NCBI RefSeq assembly: GCF_001875665.1
Contig: NZ_MLAL01000016.1
Coordinates: 248,001-312,000 of the forward strand
Length of the DNA stretch: 64,000 bases
Reading direction: 5' to 3'
Source of the DNA: Corynebacterium sp. NML130628
GTDB taxonomy: Bacteria; Actinomycetota; Actinomycetes; Mycobacteriales; Mycobacteriaceae
The notes under the pieces were generated by a model. It was not told the DNA's origin and searched no databases. It saw only the letters and a program-made list of their open reading frames with translations. Shown in pieces: positions 16,991 through 26,859 of the stretch. The number at the start of each line of letters is the position of its first letter. The stretch's first letter is position 1. A program made the position numbers and the translations under genes.

Positions 16991-18088
16991 ATGAAAGTCG
17001 GCATCGTATGCCCATATTCTTTTGACGAACCTGGTGGTGTTCAAGCGCATATCCTTGACCTAGCGCAGTCGCTGCTGCAACAGGGACACGAGGTTGAAGT
17101 ACTTGGACCTGCACGTGAAGATGCAGCACTTCCTACGTATGTAACGAAGGGTGGGCGTTCGATACCTATCCCTTACAACGGATCCGTCGCGCGTTTGGCG
17201 TTTGGCAGAAAAGTTATAAAGAAGACGCGCGAGTTCGTGCGTGACGGTGACTTCGATGTGTTGCATATTCATGAGCCGAACTCTCCAAGCTATTCGCTTA
17301 CAGCTCTCGTGCTGGCTTCGGGGCCGATCGTGGCGACCTACCATACATCCACGACGGGGTCTCGAGCTCTACGGTTGGCTTTGCCTTTTTTGCGCAAGTT
17401 TTTAGAAAAGATTCGAGGAGGAATTGCCGTCAGTGAGCTTGCTCGTCGATGGCAAGTCGAGCAAATTGGCGTCGATCCAATTGTCATTCCTAATGGTGTC
17501 GATACGAGGAAGTTCGTAGCGGCGCGGCGAGTAGCGGAGGAGAACAGTGAGGAACCGGTTCAGATCGCTTTCTTGGGCCGTATCGACGAGCCCCGGAAAG
17601 GACTGTCGTTGCTGCTTGAAGCGTTCGCCAATCTCAAAGGGCACGCCGAGCTCACCGTGATTGGTGGAGGTGAGCCGCAAGCAATCCCAGGTGTGCATTT
17701 TGTTGGTCGCGTAAGTGAAGAGGAAAAGGCGAGGTTGCTTGGGGCAGCAGATATCTTCGTCGCGCCCAACACCGGGGGCGAATCCTTCGGCATTGTTTTG
17801 GTAGAGGCAATGGCTGCCGGCTGTGCAGTAGTTGCTAGCGATCTCGAGGCTTTTTCGTTGGTGTGTGATGCTGAGGCTCCTGATCCAGCAGGAATTCTTT
17901 TCCCATCGGGCGACGTTGTTGAACTAACGAAGGCATTGCAGGCGTTGGTTGACGACCCAGATGCTCGCTTGAAGTTGGGGAAGCGCGGACAGCGACGCGC
18001 AGAGCAGTACGACTGGTCGACTGTCACTGCGCAGATCATGACAGTGTACGAAGCTGTATCCGTTGGAGAAAAGGTGACGCTCGCATGA
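16991..18088 (+). CDS. pimA: Phosphatidylinositol alpha-mannosyltransferase PimA
   Basis: GT4 glycosyltransferase that transfers mannose from GDP-mannose to the 2-position of PI inositol, starting PIM synthesis. 365 residues: an N-terminal Rossmann domain beginning MKVGIVCPYSFDEPGGVQ, the membrane-active HEPNSPSYS region, and a C-terminal GDP-mannose domain with FLGRIDEPRKG and the GGESFGIVLVEAMAAG signature of retaining GT-B enzymes. ATG 16991 follows GAGGAGG. It overlaps the next gene by 4 bp (ATGA). Confidence 0.95.
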   Translation: MKVGIVCPYSFDEPGGVQAHILDLAQSLLQQGHEVEVLGPAREDAALPTYVTKGGRSIPIPYNGSVARLAFGRKVIKKTREFVRDGDFDVLHIHEPNSPSYSLTALVLASGPIVATYHTSTTGSRALRLALPFLRKFLEKIRGGIAVSELARRWQVEQIGVDPIVIPNGVDTRKFVAARRVAEENSEEPVQIAFLGRIDEPRKGLSLLLEAFANLKGHAELTVIGGGEPQAIPGVHFVGRVSEEEKARLLGAADIFVAPNTGGESFGIVLVEAMAAGCAVVASDLEAFSLVCDAEAPDPAGILFPSGDVVELTKALQALVDDPDARLKLGKRGQRRAEQYDWSTVTAQIMTVYEAVSVGEKVTLA

Positions 18089-18537
18089 CAACTACTGTGC
18101 TCGTAGTACTTGCTGCTTTCATTACCTTGTTTCTTGCCTGGGCCTATTTCACGGCACAACGACTGCACCGCCTCCATATCCGGCTTGATCGCTCCCGCGA
18201 CGCACTGGAGGCTGCCTTAGACCAACGTTGTGTAGTCATTATGGCGCTCCATCCGGATCTCCGAGATGCGTGTAGGAGCGTCGAATCCCTGCGATTGACA
18301 CCAACCGAGGTGGAGCCTCGTCTGCGCGCCGAACAAGATCTGCGCAGACGTGTAGGGGAACAAGAAGGGGATGCTTCCAACGACATAGATGCTGCGGATA
18401 CTCGGGTAGCAATCGCACTGAGGTTTTATAACGATGCTGTGAGTGATGTCCGCTCGTTGCGTTTGCGGCCAGTGGTACGCCTACTGCGCTTGGGCGGCAC
18501 TGCGGCCCTGCCTTCGTTCGCCTCGCTCTCGTTATAG
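18085..18537 (+). CDS. Small membrane protein, LemA-like
   Basis: 150 residues: an N-terminal membrane anchor (about 3-24), then a mainly helical cytoplasmic domain rich in Arg and Leu. RxDxxRDALEAALDQR and the later RFYNDAVSDVRSLR resemble the helical core of LemA proteins. Its position matches mycobacterial Rv2609c, remembered as having a Nudix domain; no Nudix box is present here. The ATGA overlap with pimA implies translational coupling and a role linked to PIM synthesis, but the function is unknown. Confidence 0.65.
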   Translation: MTTTVLVVLAAFITLFLAWAYFTAQRLHRLHIRLDRSRDALEAALDQRCVVIMALHPDLRDACRSVESLRLTPTEVEPRLRAEQDLRRRVGEQEGDASNDIDAADTRVAIALRFYNDAVSDVRSLRLRPVVRLLRLGGTAALPSFASLSL

Positions 18538-18581
18538 CGCCGCAGGAAAGCTGTGGTTCTGCAGCTCAGGTCGTTCGGGCG

Positions 18582-18587
18582 TATAGT
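18582..18587 (+). promoter_or_regulatory. Possible -10 element for yebC
   Basis: TATAGT, 54 bp before the yebC start in a 103-bp intergenic region. No convincing -35 hexamer, so this is tentative. Confidence 0.3.
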
Positions 18588-18640
18588 AGGTTGACGTTCA
18601 ATTACTAGTTGTTAACAGGATTTAAGCGAAGGGATGCCGG

Positions 18641-19393
18641 ATGTCTGGCCACTCAAAGTGGGCTACTACTAAGCACAAGAAAGCCGCTAACGATGCAAAG
18701 CGCTCCAAACTCTGGGCGAAGATGATCAAGGATATTGAGGTGGCAGCACGGACTGGTGGCGGCGATCCCGCTGCGAATCCGACGCTCGATGACATGATCA
18801 AGAAAGCCAAGAAGGCGTCCGTGCCTAACGACAACATCGAGCGTGCGCGCAAGCGTGGGTCAGGAGAAGAAGCCGGCGGATCTAACTGGGAGTCGGTTAT
18901 GTACGAGGGCTACGGCCCTAACGGTGTTGCCCTGTTAATTGAGTGCTTGACGGATAATCGTAACCGTGCAGCTACTGAGGTCCGCACCGCGATGACTAGG
19001 AACGGCGGCAATTTAGGCGAAACAGGTTCTGTCGGCTACATGTTCAACCGAGTCGGTGTGGTTACGGTTGCCAAAAAAGACCTTACTGAGGACGATGTCC
19101 TATTGGCAGTGCTGGATGCAGGCGCCGAAGAGGTCAATGACCTTGGCGAAGAATTTGAGGTTACGTGTCAGCCGACTGATCTTTCAGCAGTACGAGAAGC
19201 ACTAGTCGAAGCTGGAATCCAGGTAGAAGGCTCGGAGCAGGACTTCCGCGCCGACGTAGAAGTGGAGCTGGATGTTGCTGGTGCTGAGAAGAACCTCAAG
19301 CTTATCGATGCTCTTGAGGACTCCGATGACGTTCAGAATGTCTACTCGAATATGTCTATTTCGGACGAGGTAGCTGCGCAGGTCGAGCTGTAG
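18641..19393 (+). CDS. YebC/PmpR family protein (probable translation factor)
   Basis: 250 residues, full-length YebC family: [21 protein letters not shown] at the N-terminus, [22 protein letters not shown] and the [12 protein letters not shown] block. Members were first described as transcriptional regulators and more recently as factors that relieve ribosome stalling; either role is inferred here. Shine-Dalgarno AAGGGAT-like. It is a single-gene unit: an upstream gap of 103 bp and a terminator directly after it. Confidence 0.93.
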   Translation: MSGHSKWATTKHKKAANDAKRSKLWAKMIKDIEVAARTGGGDPAANPTLDDMIKKAKKASVPNDNIERARKRGSGEEAGGSNWESVMYEGYGPNGVALLIECLTDNRNRAATEVRTAMTRNGGNLGETGSVGYMFNRVGVVTVAKKDLTEDDVLLAVLDAGAEEVNDLGEEFEVTCQPTDLSAVREALVEAGIQVEGSEQDFRADVEVELDVAGAEKNLKLIDALEDSDDVQNVYSNMSISDEVAAQVEL

Positions 19394-19411
19394 GCGTTTA
19401 GCCAGTGTTTT

Positions 19412-19447
19412 AACCACCATTCGCTGCGGCGGGTGGTGGTTCTTTTT
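19412..19447 (+). terminator. Terminator of yebC
   Basis: AACCACC / GGTGGTT stem with a G/C-rich loop, followed by CTTTTTG. It separates yebC from ruvC. Confidence 0.75.
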
Positions 19448-19457
19448 GAAAATGTGG

Positions 19458-19473
19458 TAGAACATATGTGCCA
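19458..19473. promoter_or_regulatory. LexA-like SOS box before ruvC
   Basis: TAGAACATATGTGCCA matches 13 of 16 positions of a TCGAACATATGTTCGA-type actinobacterial SOS box, with an intact ACATATGT centre. It lies 24 bp before the ruvC start codon in a very short promoter region. Confidence 0.5.
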
Positions 19474-19497
19474 GTACAGTCTGCGGTGAAAGGACAC

Positions 19498-20031
19498 ATG
19501 GTGAACCTTCAAGGTTTACGGATAATGGGGATAGACCCGGGTTTGACCCGCTGTGGACTTTCGGTTGTTCAGGCCGGGCGGGGACGGCAGGTCATTCCGA
19601 TCGCGGTTGGTGTCGCTCGCACTCCGTCCGATGTGGATCTCGCCGAGCGCCTTCTGCGTATTTCGCGGTCCGTATCTGACTGGATGGATGAGTACAAGCC
19701 GGATGTTGTCGCGATGGAGCGAATTTTTGAACGCAGTAACGTTTCAACAGTGATGCATACCGCGCACGCGGTGGGGGTGATGGTTCTCGCTGCAGCCGAA
19801 CGCGACATCCCTGTATATATGTACACCCCATCGGAAGTAAAGAAGTCTGTGTCCGGTAATGGCCGGGCTGATAAGAAGCAGATGACTACGATGATTACAC
19901 GTATCCTTGGCTTAAGCGAGCCACCAAAACCGGCGGATGCAGCCGATGCGCTGGCGATTGCCGTGTGTCATTGCTGGCGCGCGCCGTTACTTGCAAGAGC
20001 TTCCGCCTACGAAACACTCAGAAAGAGCTAG
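19498..20031 (+). CDS. ruvC: Holliday-junction resolvase RuvC
   Basis: Structure-specific endonuclease that cuts Holliday junctions in the RuvABC complex. 177 residues with the four catalytic acids: D13 ([11 protein letters not shown]), E74 ([10 protein letters not shown]), D147 and D150 ([11 protein letters not shown]). ATG 19498 has GAAAGGA upstream; a longer start at 19468 would run into the LexA-like box. First gene of ruvC-ruvA-ruvB, with 3- and 9-bp gaps. Confidence 0.96.
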   Translation: MVNLQGLRIMGIDPGLTRCGLSVVQAGRGRQVIPIAVGVARTPSDVDLAERLLRISRSVSDWMDEYKPDVVAMERIFERSNVSTVMHTAHAVGVMVLAAAERDIPVYMYTPSEVKKSVSGNGRADKKQMTTMITRILGLSEPPKPADAADALAIAVCHCWRAPLLARASAYETLRKS

Positions 20032-20034
20032 AAC

Positions 20035-20646
20035 ATGATTGACTCCCTTCACGGTGAAGTACTTTCGATTGGCCTCGATCATGCGGTCATTGGTTGCGGA
20101 GGCGTTGGGTACCGATTCTTGGCGACGCCACCAACCCTCGGACGTCTCAACCGTGGGGAGCACGCGGATGTTGTCACGGCTCTCGTTGTTCGCGATGACG
20201 GCATGACGCTATTTGGGTTCGCGGATGAGGATTCACGAACAATGTTTCACAAGCTCCAAACGGTCAGCGGTTTAGGACCGAGGCTTGCGATGGCCTCCTT
20301 GGCCGTCTTTAGCCCAGGGGAGTTGGCAGAGCTCATTGCGTCTGGAGATGCAAAAAAGATTCAAACGATTCCTGGCGTCGGTAAGAAGATGGCGGAGCGA
20401 ATAGTGTTAGAGCTGAAGGACAAGGTCGCTGGGCTGTTTGAAGTCGAGGGAGATGCAAATCTGGGTCCTAGCGCGCCAGTCTCTTCGGCGTCAGGCGTCA
20501 GGGAACAGATCGTAGAGGCTTTGATTGGGCTTGGTTTTACCGAACGCGGCGTGCGGTCGGTGGTTGAGTCGTTGGTTACCGATCAGCCGGATGCGGACCC
20601 ATCAAGTCTGCTGCGCGAAGCACTGAGAACACTGTCGAAAAAGTAA
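20035..20646 (+). CDS. ruvA: Holliday-junction branch-migration protein RuvA
   Basis: Tetrameric DNA-binding subunit that recognises four-way junctions and loads RuvB. 203 residues: an N-terminal OB fold, tandem helix-hairpin-helix motifs (TVSGLGPRLAMASLA and TIPGVGKKMAERIV), a flexible linker and a C-terminal RuvB-binding domain (from about 155). It follows ruvC by 3 bp. Confidence 0.96.
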   Translation: MIDSLHGEVLSIGLDHAVIGCGGVGYRFLATPPTLGRLNRGEHADVVTALVVRDDGMTLFGFADEDSRTMFHKLQTVSGLGPRLAMASLAVFSPGELAELIASGDAKKIQTIPGVGKKMAERIVLELKDKVAGLFEVEGDANLGPSAPVSSASGVREQIVEALIGLGFTERGVRSVVESLVTDQPDADPSSLLREALRTLSKK

Positions 20647-20655
20647 GTTGCCACT

Positions 20656-21735
20656 ATGTCTGACGTTGAGAAAACTGTATTTCAGTTGCCCGATGACCTT
20701 TCGCGCCCCGATGGGGCACCTGTCAGTGTCAACGCGCACAATGATGAGCATGATATCGAGCGTTCTCTAAGGCCGAAGTCGCTTCACGAATTCATTGGGC
20801 AACCAAAGGTACGCGAACAGCTCAGCCTCGTCCTTGCGGGAGCGAGCCAGCGAAATGTAACGCCCGACCATATTTTGTTGTCGGGGCCTCCTGGTTTGGG
20901 GAAGACGACGATGGCGATGATCATTGCTCAGGAGCTCGGGACATCCCTACGCATGACATCAGGGCCAGCGCTTGAACGAGCTGGGGACCTTGCCGCAATG
21001 TTATCGAACCTCATGGAGGGCGATGTGCTCTTCATTGATGAGATTCACAGGATTGCGCGGCCTGCAGAAGAGATGCTTTATATGGCGATGGAGGACTTTC
21101 GCATTGACGTGATTGTGGGAAAGGGCCCCGGTGCGACGTCAATTCCGCTGGAAATCCCACCGTTTACTTTGGTGGGAGCAACGACACGCGCCGGTATGCT
21201 CACTGGACCATTGCGAGACCGATTCGGATTTACTGCGCAGATGGAATTCTACGAGGTGTCTGACCTCCGCCACGTCGTAGAGCGGGCCGCGAAGATTCTT
21301 CACGTGGAGATCGATCGTGATGCGGCAGTGGAAATCGCTTCCCGTTCACGTGGCACACCGCGTATCGCCAATCGGCTGTTGCGCCGAGTTCGTGATTGGG
21401 CGGATGTACACGGCAGCGGGAAGATAGACATTCAGGCTGCACGCTCAGCGTTGGAAGTTTTCGACGTTGACGAACTGGGGCTCGACAGGCTTGATCGGGC
21501 TGTCCTGAATTCATTAATTCGAGGGCACGGTGGTGGGCCGGTTGGCGTCAATACTCTTGCGATTGCAGTGGGTGAAGAGCCATCCACTGTCGAGGAAGTG
21601 TGCGAGCCCTATCTCGTTCGAGCCGGGCTGATGGCGCGGACTGGAAGAGGTCGCGTCGCAACTGCGGCTGCATGGCAGCACCTGGGGATCGATCCGCCAC
21701 CAGATGCGCTTGGGCAAGTGGGTATTTCGTCGTAG
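20656..21735 (+). CDS. ruvB: Holliday-junction helicase RuvB
   Basis: AAA+ motor that drives branch migration. 359 residues with Walker [10 protein letters not shown], Walker [10 protein letters not shown], the arginine-finger region GPLRDRFGF, and a C-terminal winged helix ([28 protein letters not shown]). It follows ruvA by 9 bp; yajC follows by 24 bp. Confidence 0.97.
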   Translation: MSDVEKTVFQLPDDLSRPDGAPVSVNAHNDEHDIERSLRPKSLHEFIGQPKVREQLSLVLAGASQRNVTPDHILLSGPPGLGKTTMAMIIAQELGTSLRMTSGPALERAGDLAAMLSNLMEGDVLFIDEIHRIARPAEEMLYMAMEDFRIDVIVGKGPGATSIPLEIPPFTLVGATTRAGMLTGPLRDRFGFTAQMEFYEVSDLRHVVERAAKILHVEIDRDAAVEIASRSRGTPRIANRLLRRVRDWADVHGSGKIDIQAARSALEVFDVDELGLDRLDRAVLNSLIRGHGGGPVGVNTLAIAVGEEPSTVEEVCEPYLVRAGLMARTGRGRVATAAAWQHLGIDPPPDALGQVGISS

Positions 21736-21759
21736 TTGGGAGTATGCCAAGATGGAGCT

Positions 21760-22068
21760 ATGGAATTTATCCTTATTTTGCTCGTCCTATTGGTGTTCAT
21801 GCTGCCGTCTATGTTGATGATGCGGAGCCAGAAGAAGCGTCAACAACAGGTCCAGGAAATGCAGGCGTCCATCCAGCCTGGTGACCACGTTGTGACGGTA
21901 TCTGGCCTCCACGGCTCCGTCGTTGCTGTAGAAGATACGTCGCTTCGTGTCGAGATCGCCCCGGGGGTCGAGGTCCGAATGGAGACCGCCGGAATTATGA
22001 AGCGCGACTCGATCGAGAGTGTTGTCGAAGAAACTCTGCTGGACGAGGTAGACCAACGGCCAGAGTAG
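21760..22068 (+). CDS. yajC: Sec translocon accessory protein YajC
   Basis: 102 residues: one N-terminal membrane helix (about 2-21), a basic segment (SQKKRQQQ), and the YajC cytoplasmic domain with IQPGDHVVTVSGLHGSV. It associates with SecDF and YidC during protein export. ATG 21760 follows GGAG and gives the normal size. 160 bp separate it from secD, unusually far for this pair, and this gap contains a large hairpin. Confidence 0.93.
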   Translation: MEFILILLVLLVFMLPSMLMMRSQKKRQQQVQEMQASIQPGDHVVTVSGLHGSVVAVEDTSLRVEIAPGVEVRMETAGIMKRDSIESVVEETLLDEVDQRPE

Positions 22069-22148
22069 GTCGTGCTTAAGACACGAAGCACACAGTCGAG
22101 CTGTCTTTACCGATATAGCAATTGATGACGTACGATAAACCGATGTGC

Positions 22149-22194
22149 GCCACACCCCGCTTTCCCAAAAGCTTTGGGCGAAGCGGGGTGTGGC
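22149..22194 (+). other. Very stable hairpin in the secD leader
   Basis: Perfect 14-bp outer stem GCCACACCCCGCTT / AAGCGGGGTGTGGC enclosing a 6-bp inner stem CCCAAA / TTTGGG, with only T and CG mismatched between them. No T-run follows on either strand, so it is not a classical terminator. It ends 34 bp before the secD GTG and 19 bp before its Shine-Dalgarno. Possible roles are attenuation of yajC to secD transcription, mRNA stabilisation or a protein-binding site. Confidence 0.8.
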
Positions 22195-22228
22195 AGTGAA
22201 ACAACGGAGAAATAGAGGAGTTAGCTCG

Positions 22229-24055
22229 GTGTCCAAGAACACTCAGCGTTCCGGCGAATTGAGATCAAAGCGGAAGTGGCCTGCGCGCGCGCTGGCGCTT
22301 TTTGCGCTCATCGTCATTGGCGTGTACTCATTAGTATTTTTCACGGGCGATAGGTCCGCAACCCCGAAGCTCGGGATTGACTTGCAGGGAGGTACTCGCG
22401 TGACGCTCGTGCCTCAAGGAGACGAGCCAACCCGTGATCAGCTCGAAGAGGCGCGAAATATTCTTGAGAAGCGCGTGAACGGCATGGGGGTTTCTGGCGC
22501 AACTGTCGTAGTGGATGGTAATACGCTTGTGATTACGGCCGCAGGCGACGATACCTCAGAGGTTCGTAATATCGGCCAAACGTCACAGCTGTTGTTCCGC
22601 CCGGTAATGCAGCCGCCTGCACCTGCTGTAGATACGATCGGTGAGGTTTTCGCTACGACCGCGAGTGACTGGGTGAAGTATGGAATCCTGACTGCCGATC
22701 AAGCGAAAGCAATTGGTGAACAGGTGAAGAAACAAGTCGGGGAACAAGGCCAAAACATCGACATCCCGACAATTGACGCGAAGCCACTGCCCGAGCCGAA
22801 CGGTCCAGTAGAATCGGCAGAGCGCAGGTCAGACCAGACCGACATGCTGAAAGCAACCCGCCAGTCGGAGGATCCTACGCAACAGTTCGTTGCGATGTCG
22901 CTGATGAGCGCACTCTGTGCTGTACAACCCATCGACCCATTGGCAGGTACCGACGATGAAGCGTCGCCACTTGTAGCGTGTGATCCGTCATCGGGTCAGG
23001 TGCTACTGCTTGACGAGGTTCCGCTGCTTGCCGGTGTCACTGACACCGACGGGCCACGACTTACCGGCGAACAGATCGACACTGGCCGCACGATCACTGG
23101 CGGATTCAACCCGCAGTCGAGCCAAATGGAGATCAACTTTGCGTTTAGCCAGGCGGGCGAGTTCAACGGCTCATCTACGTGGGCGCAGCTTACGAGTGAG
23201 ATGATTGGCCAGCAGATTGCGATCACGCTGGATTCTCAGATCATTTCTGCACCGGTTATCCAAGGCGCAACGCCTGTCGGCTCGGCTACCTCCATTACTG
23301 GCAACTTTAGCCAGGAGGAGGCTGAAAGCCTCGCGAACAACCTGCGATACGGTGCTCTTCCGCTGTCGTTTGCTGGTGAAAACGGCGAGCCTGGTGGCAC
23401 AGCGATGACGGTTCCACCGTCACTCGGCTTGGCGTCGTTGCAGGCAGGCTTCTATGCAGGCATTGTCGGCCTGTTGTTGGTGGCAATCTTTGTATTCTTC
23501 TACTACCGTCTTTACGGATTTATTTCGCTGGCCACACTCTTCTTCGCCGGCCTGTTGGTTTACGGCTCGCTGGTACTGCTTGGCCGCTGGATCGGCTACT
23601 CGCTGGACCTGTCGGGCGTCGCTGGTCTGATCATTGGTATCGGTACCACGGCCGACTCTTTCGTTGTTATCTACGAGCGCATTAAGGACGAAGTTCGCAA
23701 GGGGAAGACGTTCCGTTCTGCCACAGCCTCCGGTTGGGACCGAGCCAAAGATACCATTATTACGGGTAACATGGTGACCCTTATCGGCGCGGTCATTATT
23801 TACTTCCTCGCCGTCGGCGACGTGAAGGGCTTCGCGTTCACGATGGGCCTGACCACAGTATTCGACTTGCTTGTGACGTTCTTGGTCACAGCCCCGCTGA
23901 TGATTTTCGCTTCTCGATCCAACTTCTGGTCGAAGCCGGCAGTCAACGGTATGACCAAGGTGTTTACTGCAGCGCAGCATGATAAGGACTTGAGCGAAAA
24001 AGCGCCCCTAGACGAGGCTGTTGAGGCCGCGTCGGAAAGTATTGAGGTGAAGTAA
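22229..24055 (+). CDS. secD: Protein translocase subunit SecD
   Basis: Membrane component that uses the proton gradient to complete Sec-dependent export with SecF. 608 residues: a first membrane helix (about 20-40), the periplasmic P1 region opening with the D1 motif KLGIDLQGGTRVTL, a long actinobacterial insertion rich in acidic residues (about 110-260), then five C-terminal helices. GTG 22229 is chosen because GAGGAG lies 9 bp upstream; the open frame upstream runs through the leader hairpin and looks non-coding. Followed 2 bp later by secF. Confidence 0.95.
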   Translation: MSKNTQRSGELRSKRKWPARALALFALIVIGVYSLVFFTGDRSATPKLGIDLQGGTRVTLVPQGDEPTRDQLEEARNILEKRVNGMGVSGATVVVDGNTLVITAAGDDTSEVRNIGQTSQLLFRPVMQPPAPAVDTIGEVFATTASDWVKYGILTADQAKAIGEQVKKQVGEQGQNIDIPTIDAKPLPEPNGPVESAERRSDQTDMLKATRQSEDPTQQFVAMSLMSALCAVQPIDPLAGTDDEASPLVACDPSSGQVLLLDEVPLLAGVTDTDGPRLTGEQIDTGRTITGGFNPQSSQMEINFAFSQAGEFNGSSTWAQLTSEMIGQQIAITLDSQIISAPVIQGATPVGSATSITGNFSQEEAESLANNLRYGALPLSFAGENGEPGGTAMTVPPSLGLASLQAGFYAGIVGLLLVAIFVFFYYRLYGFISLATLFFAGLLVYGSLVLLGRWIGYSLDLSGVAGLIIGIGTTADSFVVIYERIKDEVRKGKTFRSATASGWDRAKDTIITGNMVTLIGAVIIYFLAVGDVKGFAFTMGLTTVFDLLVTFLVTAPLMIFASRSNFWSKPAVNGMTKVFTAAQHDKDLSEKAPLDEAVEAASESIEVK

Positions 24056-24057
24056 CA

Positions 24058-25230
24058 ATGTCGTCTTCGCAAATTGAAACAGTTGCTTCCGTCGTACCGA
24101 CCGTGAAGGAGCCTGGGCGCTGGGAGCGTTTGTACACAGGTGACGCAGCGATCGACTTCGTCGGGCGCCGTAAGCTTTGGTATGGCATCACCATGGCGTT
24201 GGTTGTCATCTCCCTGCTTGCGATGCTTGTCCGCGGCTTTAATCTCGGTATTGACTTCGAAGGTGGCACTAAGCTTTCGATGCCAGCAGATGACTTGGTC
24301 GCAGCAGAGGTGGAGGAAACGTTTATTGACGCTACTGGCGTTACTCCCGAATTGACTCAGATTGTCGGCGCTGGCGATGCCCGGACACTCGAAATTAACG
24401 CAGAGCACTTAAGCCAAGAGCAGATTGACCAGGCCCGCCAGGCGATTTTTGAAAAGCACCACACCAAGAACGCTGAAGGGGAAGTCTCCGCTGATGCAAT
24501 CGGCGATTCGACAGTTTCAGAATCGTGGGGTGACACAATCACCAAGCGCATGCTGATCGCGATGTTGGTATTCCTCGTCGCGGCTGCTGTGTACGTAGCT
24601 GTTCGGTTGCAGCGCGAGATGGCGATTGCGGCGATGGCTGCACTGATCATCGATGGCATTTTGATTGTCGGTTTCTACGCCCTCTTCGGTCTGGAGATCA
24701 CTCCCGCAATGATCATCGGTCTGCTTACTGTACTGACGTTCTCGATTTATGACACCGTTATTGTCTTCGACAAGGTCAAAGAAAATACGAGCGGTGTGCT
24801 TGATTCGCGTCGATCAACATACGCAGAGGAAGCAAACCTAGCGGTGAATCAGACCGTTATGCGCTCGATTTCCACCTCCGTCATTTCTGCGCTGCCGATC
24901 GTCGCGCTGATGGTTGTTGCTGTGTGGATGCTCGGCGTAGGTACGCTGCGTGACTTGGCGTTGATTCAGCTCATCGGTGTTATCGAAGGTATTTTCTCCT
25001 CGCTGTTCCTTGCAACTCCTTTGCTCGTTACGCTTATGGAGCGAAAGCGTGCCTACAAGGAGCACAATGTCGAAGTGGAGCGGTACCGTTCCGGCGACAT
25101 CGAGGACGAAGAGGTGGGGACTACGGTCAAGCCGAAACGTACAGTCGATACCCTGTCCAGAAGCTCCGCTGATGGCGTGGAGACTGAAGAGACGCCGTCG
25201 ATGAGTACATGGCGGCCATCGACCCGCTGA
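24058..25230 (+). CDS. secF: Protein translocase subunit SecF
   Basis: Partner of SecD. 390 residues with six predicted membrane helices, the conserved GIDFEGGTKL after helix 1, and the TVLTFSIYDTVIVFDKVKEN block typical of SecF. The C-terminal ~60 residues are a polar tail. It starts 2 bp after the secD stop with GAGGTGA as ribosome site. Confidence 0.96.
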   Translation: MSSSQIETVASVVPTVKEPGRWERLYTGDAAIDFVGRRKLWYGITMALVVISLLAMLVRGFNLGIDFEGGTKLSMPADDLVAAEVEETFIDATGVTPELTQIVGAGDARTLEINAEHLSQEQIDQARQAIFEKHHTKNAEGEVSADAIGDSTVSESWGDTITKRMLIAMLVFLVAAAVYVAVRLQREMAIAAMAALIIDGILIVGFYALFGLEITPAMIIGLLTVLTFSIYDTVIVFDKVKENTSGVLDSRRSTYAEEANLAVNQTVMRSISTSVISALPIVALMVVAVWMLGVGTLRDLALIQLIGVIEGIFSSLFLATPLLVTLMERKRAYKEHNVEVERYRSGDIEDEEVGTTVKPKRTVDTLSRSSADGVETEETPSMSTWRPSTR

Positions 25231-25241
25231 GTTGTCCGGAT

Positions 25242-26831
25242 ATGAATAAGGTATTCTCCCACGCCGTTGCTGTGCTTGCTACTGCATGTCTTGTAACGGC
25301 GTGTTCTGCTGGCGGAAGCTCATTGAATTCAAATAGTGAAGAATTCGGCTATCAAGTACAGGGCCCGTTGACAACGGTCAACGCAGGTAGTGCGAAGGGG
25401 CACTCGACGCTGTCCCAAGAGCTTTCTGGTCGCCTTTATCCAGGTGTTTACGTTCCGGGGCCGAATGGCCAGATGATCCCTAACGCCGACCTCGTGAAGA
25501 CGCAGGTGCTGCCGGGGGATCGTCGGCAAGTTGTCTATACGATCTCCGACGCCGCGGTGTTTTCAGATGCTACTCCAGTGACATGCAATGATTTTCTGCT
25601 CACATTCACTGCTGGAAAACTTCCGGAGCTCTTTGGCTCCTGGATGCCGCTTTTTGACGACGCCGACACGCTGACGTGCGCACCGGGCTCTAAGACGTTT
25701 ACCTTGACGATGAAAGAAGACAGGGGCGCTCGATGGCGTGATCTCTTCGAGCCTGGAACGGTGCTGCCTTCTCATGCAGTCGCCGCGCGCGTGGGGATGG
25801 CACCGGACGAAATGGCCGGAGCCCTGGCCGCTCAAAATCCAGTGCAACTTCGTAGCATCGCCGAAGTCTGGCAGCACGGTTTCGATCTGAGCGAGTACGA
25901 CCCGGAGCTTCAAGTGTCGTTCGGACCGTACAAAATTGAAACTGTCGGGCAGGACGGCGAAGTAGTGCTCGCGGCGAATGATTCGTATTACGGGGACGCC
26001 CCAGCTTTAAAGAAGATTGTTGTCTGGCCTGGAACCGCGGATGCTGGTGAATTGGTCAAGTCAGGTGGTCTGCGGATTGGAAACCTCGCAGAGCCTGCCC
26101 CAAGTTGGTACGACGTCAATGCAGAAAACGAGCCAGTGGATGTGACGAACGTCGTAGGCGAACTCACTGATGCACTGGTGATGGCACAGTCGGGTCCTTG
26201 GGCAGACCCTGAGCTGCGAAGGGCACTCGCGCATTGCGTGAATCCACGTGAGGTTGCGCTAACTTCCGCGAAAATGTCGGGACTCGAGGTTGACGACGCA
26301 CCCGTGCAGGTCGTGGCGCATGGTGACCCTTTGGCGTCGAAAATTCAAAACATTGGGGATGCAGCAACAGCTTATGACGTTGAGAAAGCGCGCGTCGCTG
26401 CCGGCACCGTGCTTCGGATTTCGACGCCGATTCGTTCGGCTCGGATGTCGGCAATGATTCAAACGATTCATGCCCAGTGCCAGCCGGCAGGCATCGACGT
26501 CGTTGATCAATCAGATAACCTCGCGACTTTGGCCGATCTTCCCGGATATGCATTCAACGAAGAAGGCCAGGTCGTAGAGAAAGCGGGCACGATTGATGCG
26601 CTTCTTATGCCAATCGATGCCCAAGTCGAATATCCCGCAGCCAACAATCGGGTCCAGGACCTGGACGCACTGCGGAGCCAGGAAAAATGGCTCTGGAACG
26701 AGATCCCCATCCTGCCGCTCGCGGCACAGCCAAGAGCATTTGCCATCGATCAACGTGTCGGCAACGTCGTGGCCTACACCGGTCTTTCGGGAATCGGTTG
26801 GAACATGGATCGATGGACCATAGATGATTAA
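25242..26831 (+). CDS. Peptide/oligopeptide ABC transporter substrate-binding lipoprotein
   Basis: 529 residues, solute-binding protein family 5. A lipobox LVTAC places the lipid-anchored Cys at about residue 21. The mature part begins [20 protein letters not shown] and contains the family landmark [20 protein letters not shown]. No permease or ATPase genes are nearby, so it may be an orphan; mycobacteria have an equivalent lipoprotein gene (Rv2585c) between secF and apt, from memory. ATG 25242 is used; the Shine-Dalgarno is weak. It lies 11 bp after secF and 28 bp before apt. Confidence 0.87.
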   Translation: MNKVFSHAVAVLATACLVTACSAGGSSLNSNSEEFGYQVQGPLTTVNAGSAKGHSTLSQELSGRLYPGVYVPGPNGQMIPNADLVKTQVLPGDRRQVVYTISDAAVFSDATPVTCNDFLLTFTAGKLPELFGSWMPLFDDADTLTCAPGSKTFTLTMKEDRGARWRDLFEPGTVLPSHAVAARVGMAPDEMAGALAAQNPVQLRSIAEVWQHGFDLSEYDPELQVSFGPYKIETVGQDGEVVLAANDSYYGDAPALKKIVVWPGTADAGELVKSGGLRIGNLAEPAPSWYDVNAENEPVDVTNVVGELTDALVMAQSGPWADPELRRALAHCVNPREVALTSAKMSGLEVDDAPVQVVAHGDPLASKIQNIGDAATAYDVEKARVAAGTVLRISTPIRSARMSAMIQTIHAQCQPAGIDVVDQSDNLATLADLPGYAFNEEGQVVEKAGTIDALLMPIDAQVEYPAANNRVQDLDALRSQEKWLWNEIPILPLAAQPRAFAIDQRVGNVVAYTGLSGIGWNMDRWTIDD

Positions 26832-26859
26832 TCAAGTGAAGCTTTTCAAGGAGACCTCC

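Noticed and set aside
22069..22228. Export-monitoring arrest-peptide gene upstream of secD
   Set aside because: No open frame with a signal or membrane segment and a RAPP/RAPG-like arrest motif is present in the gap.
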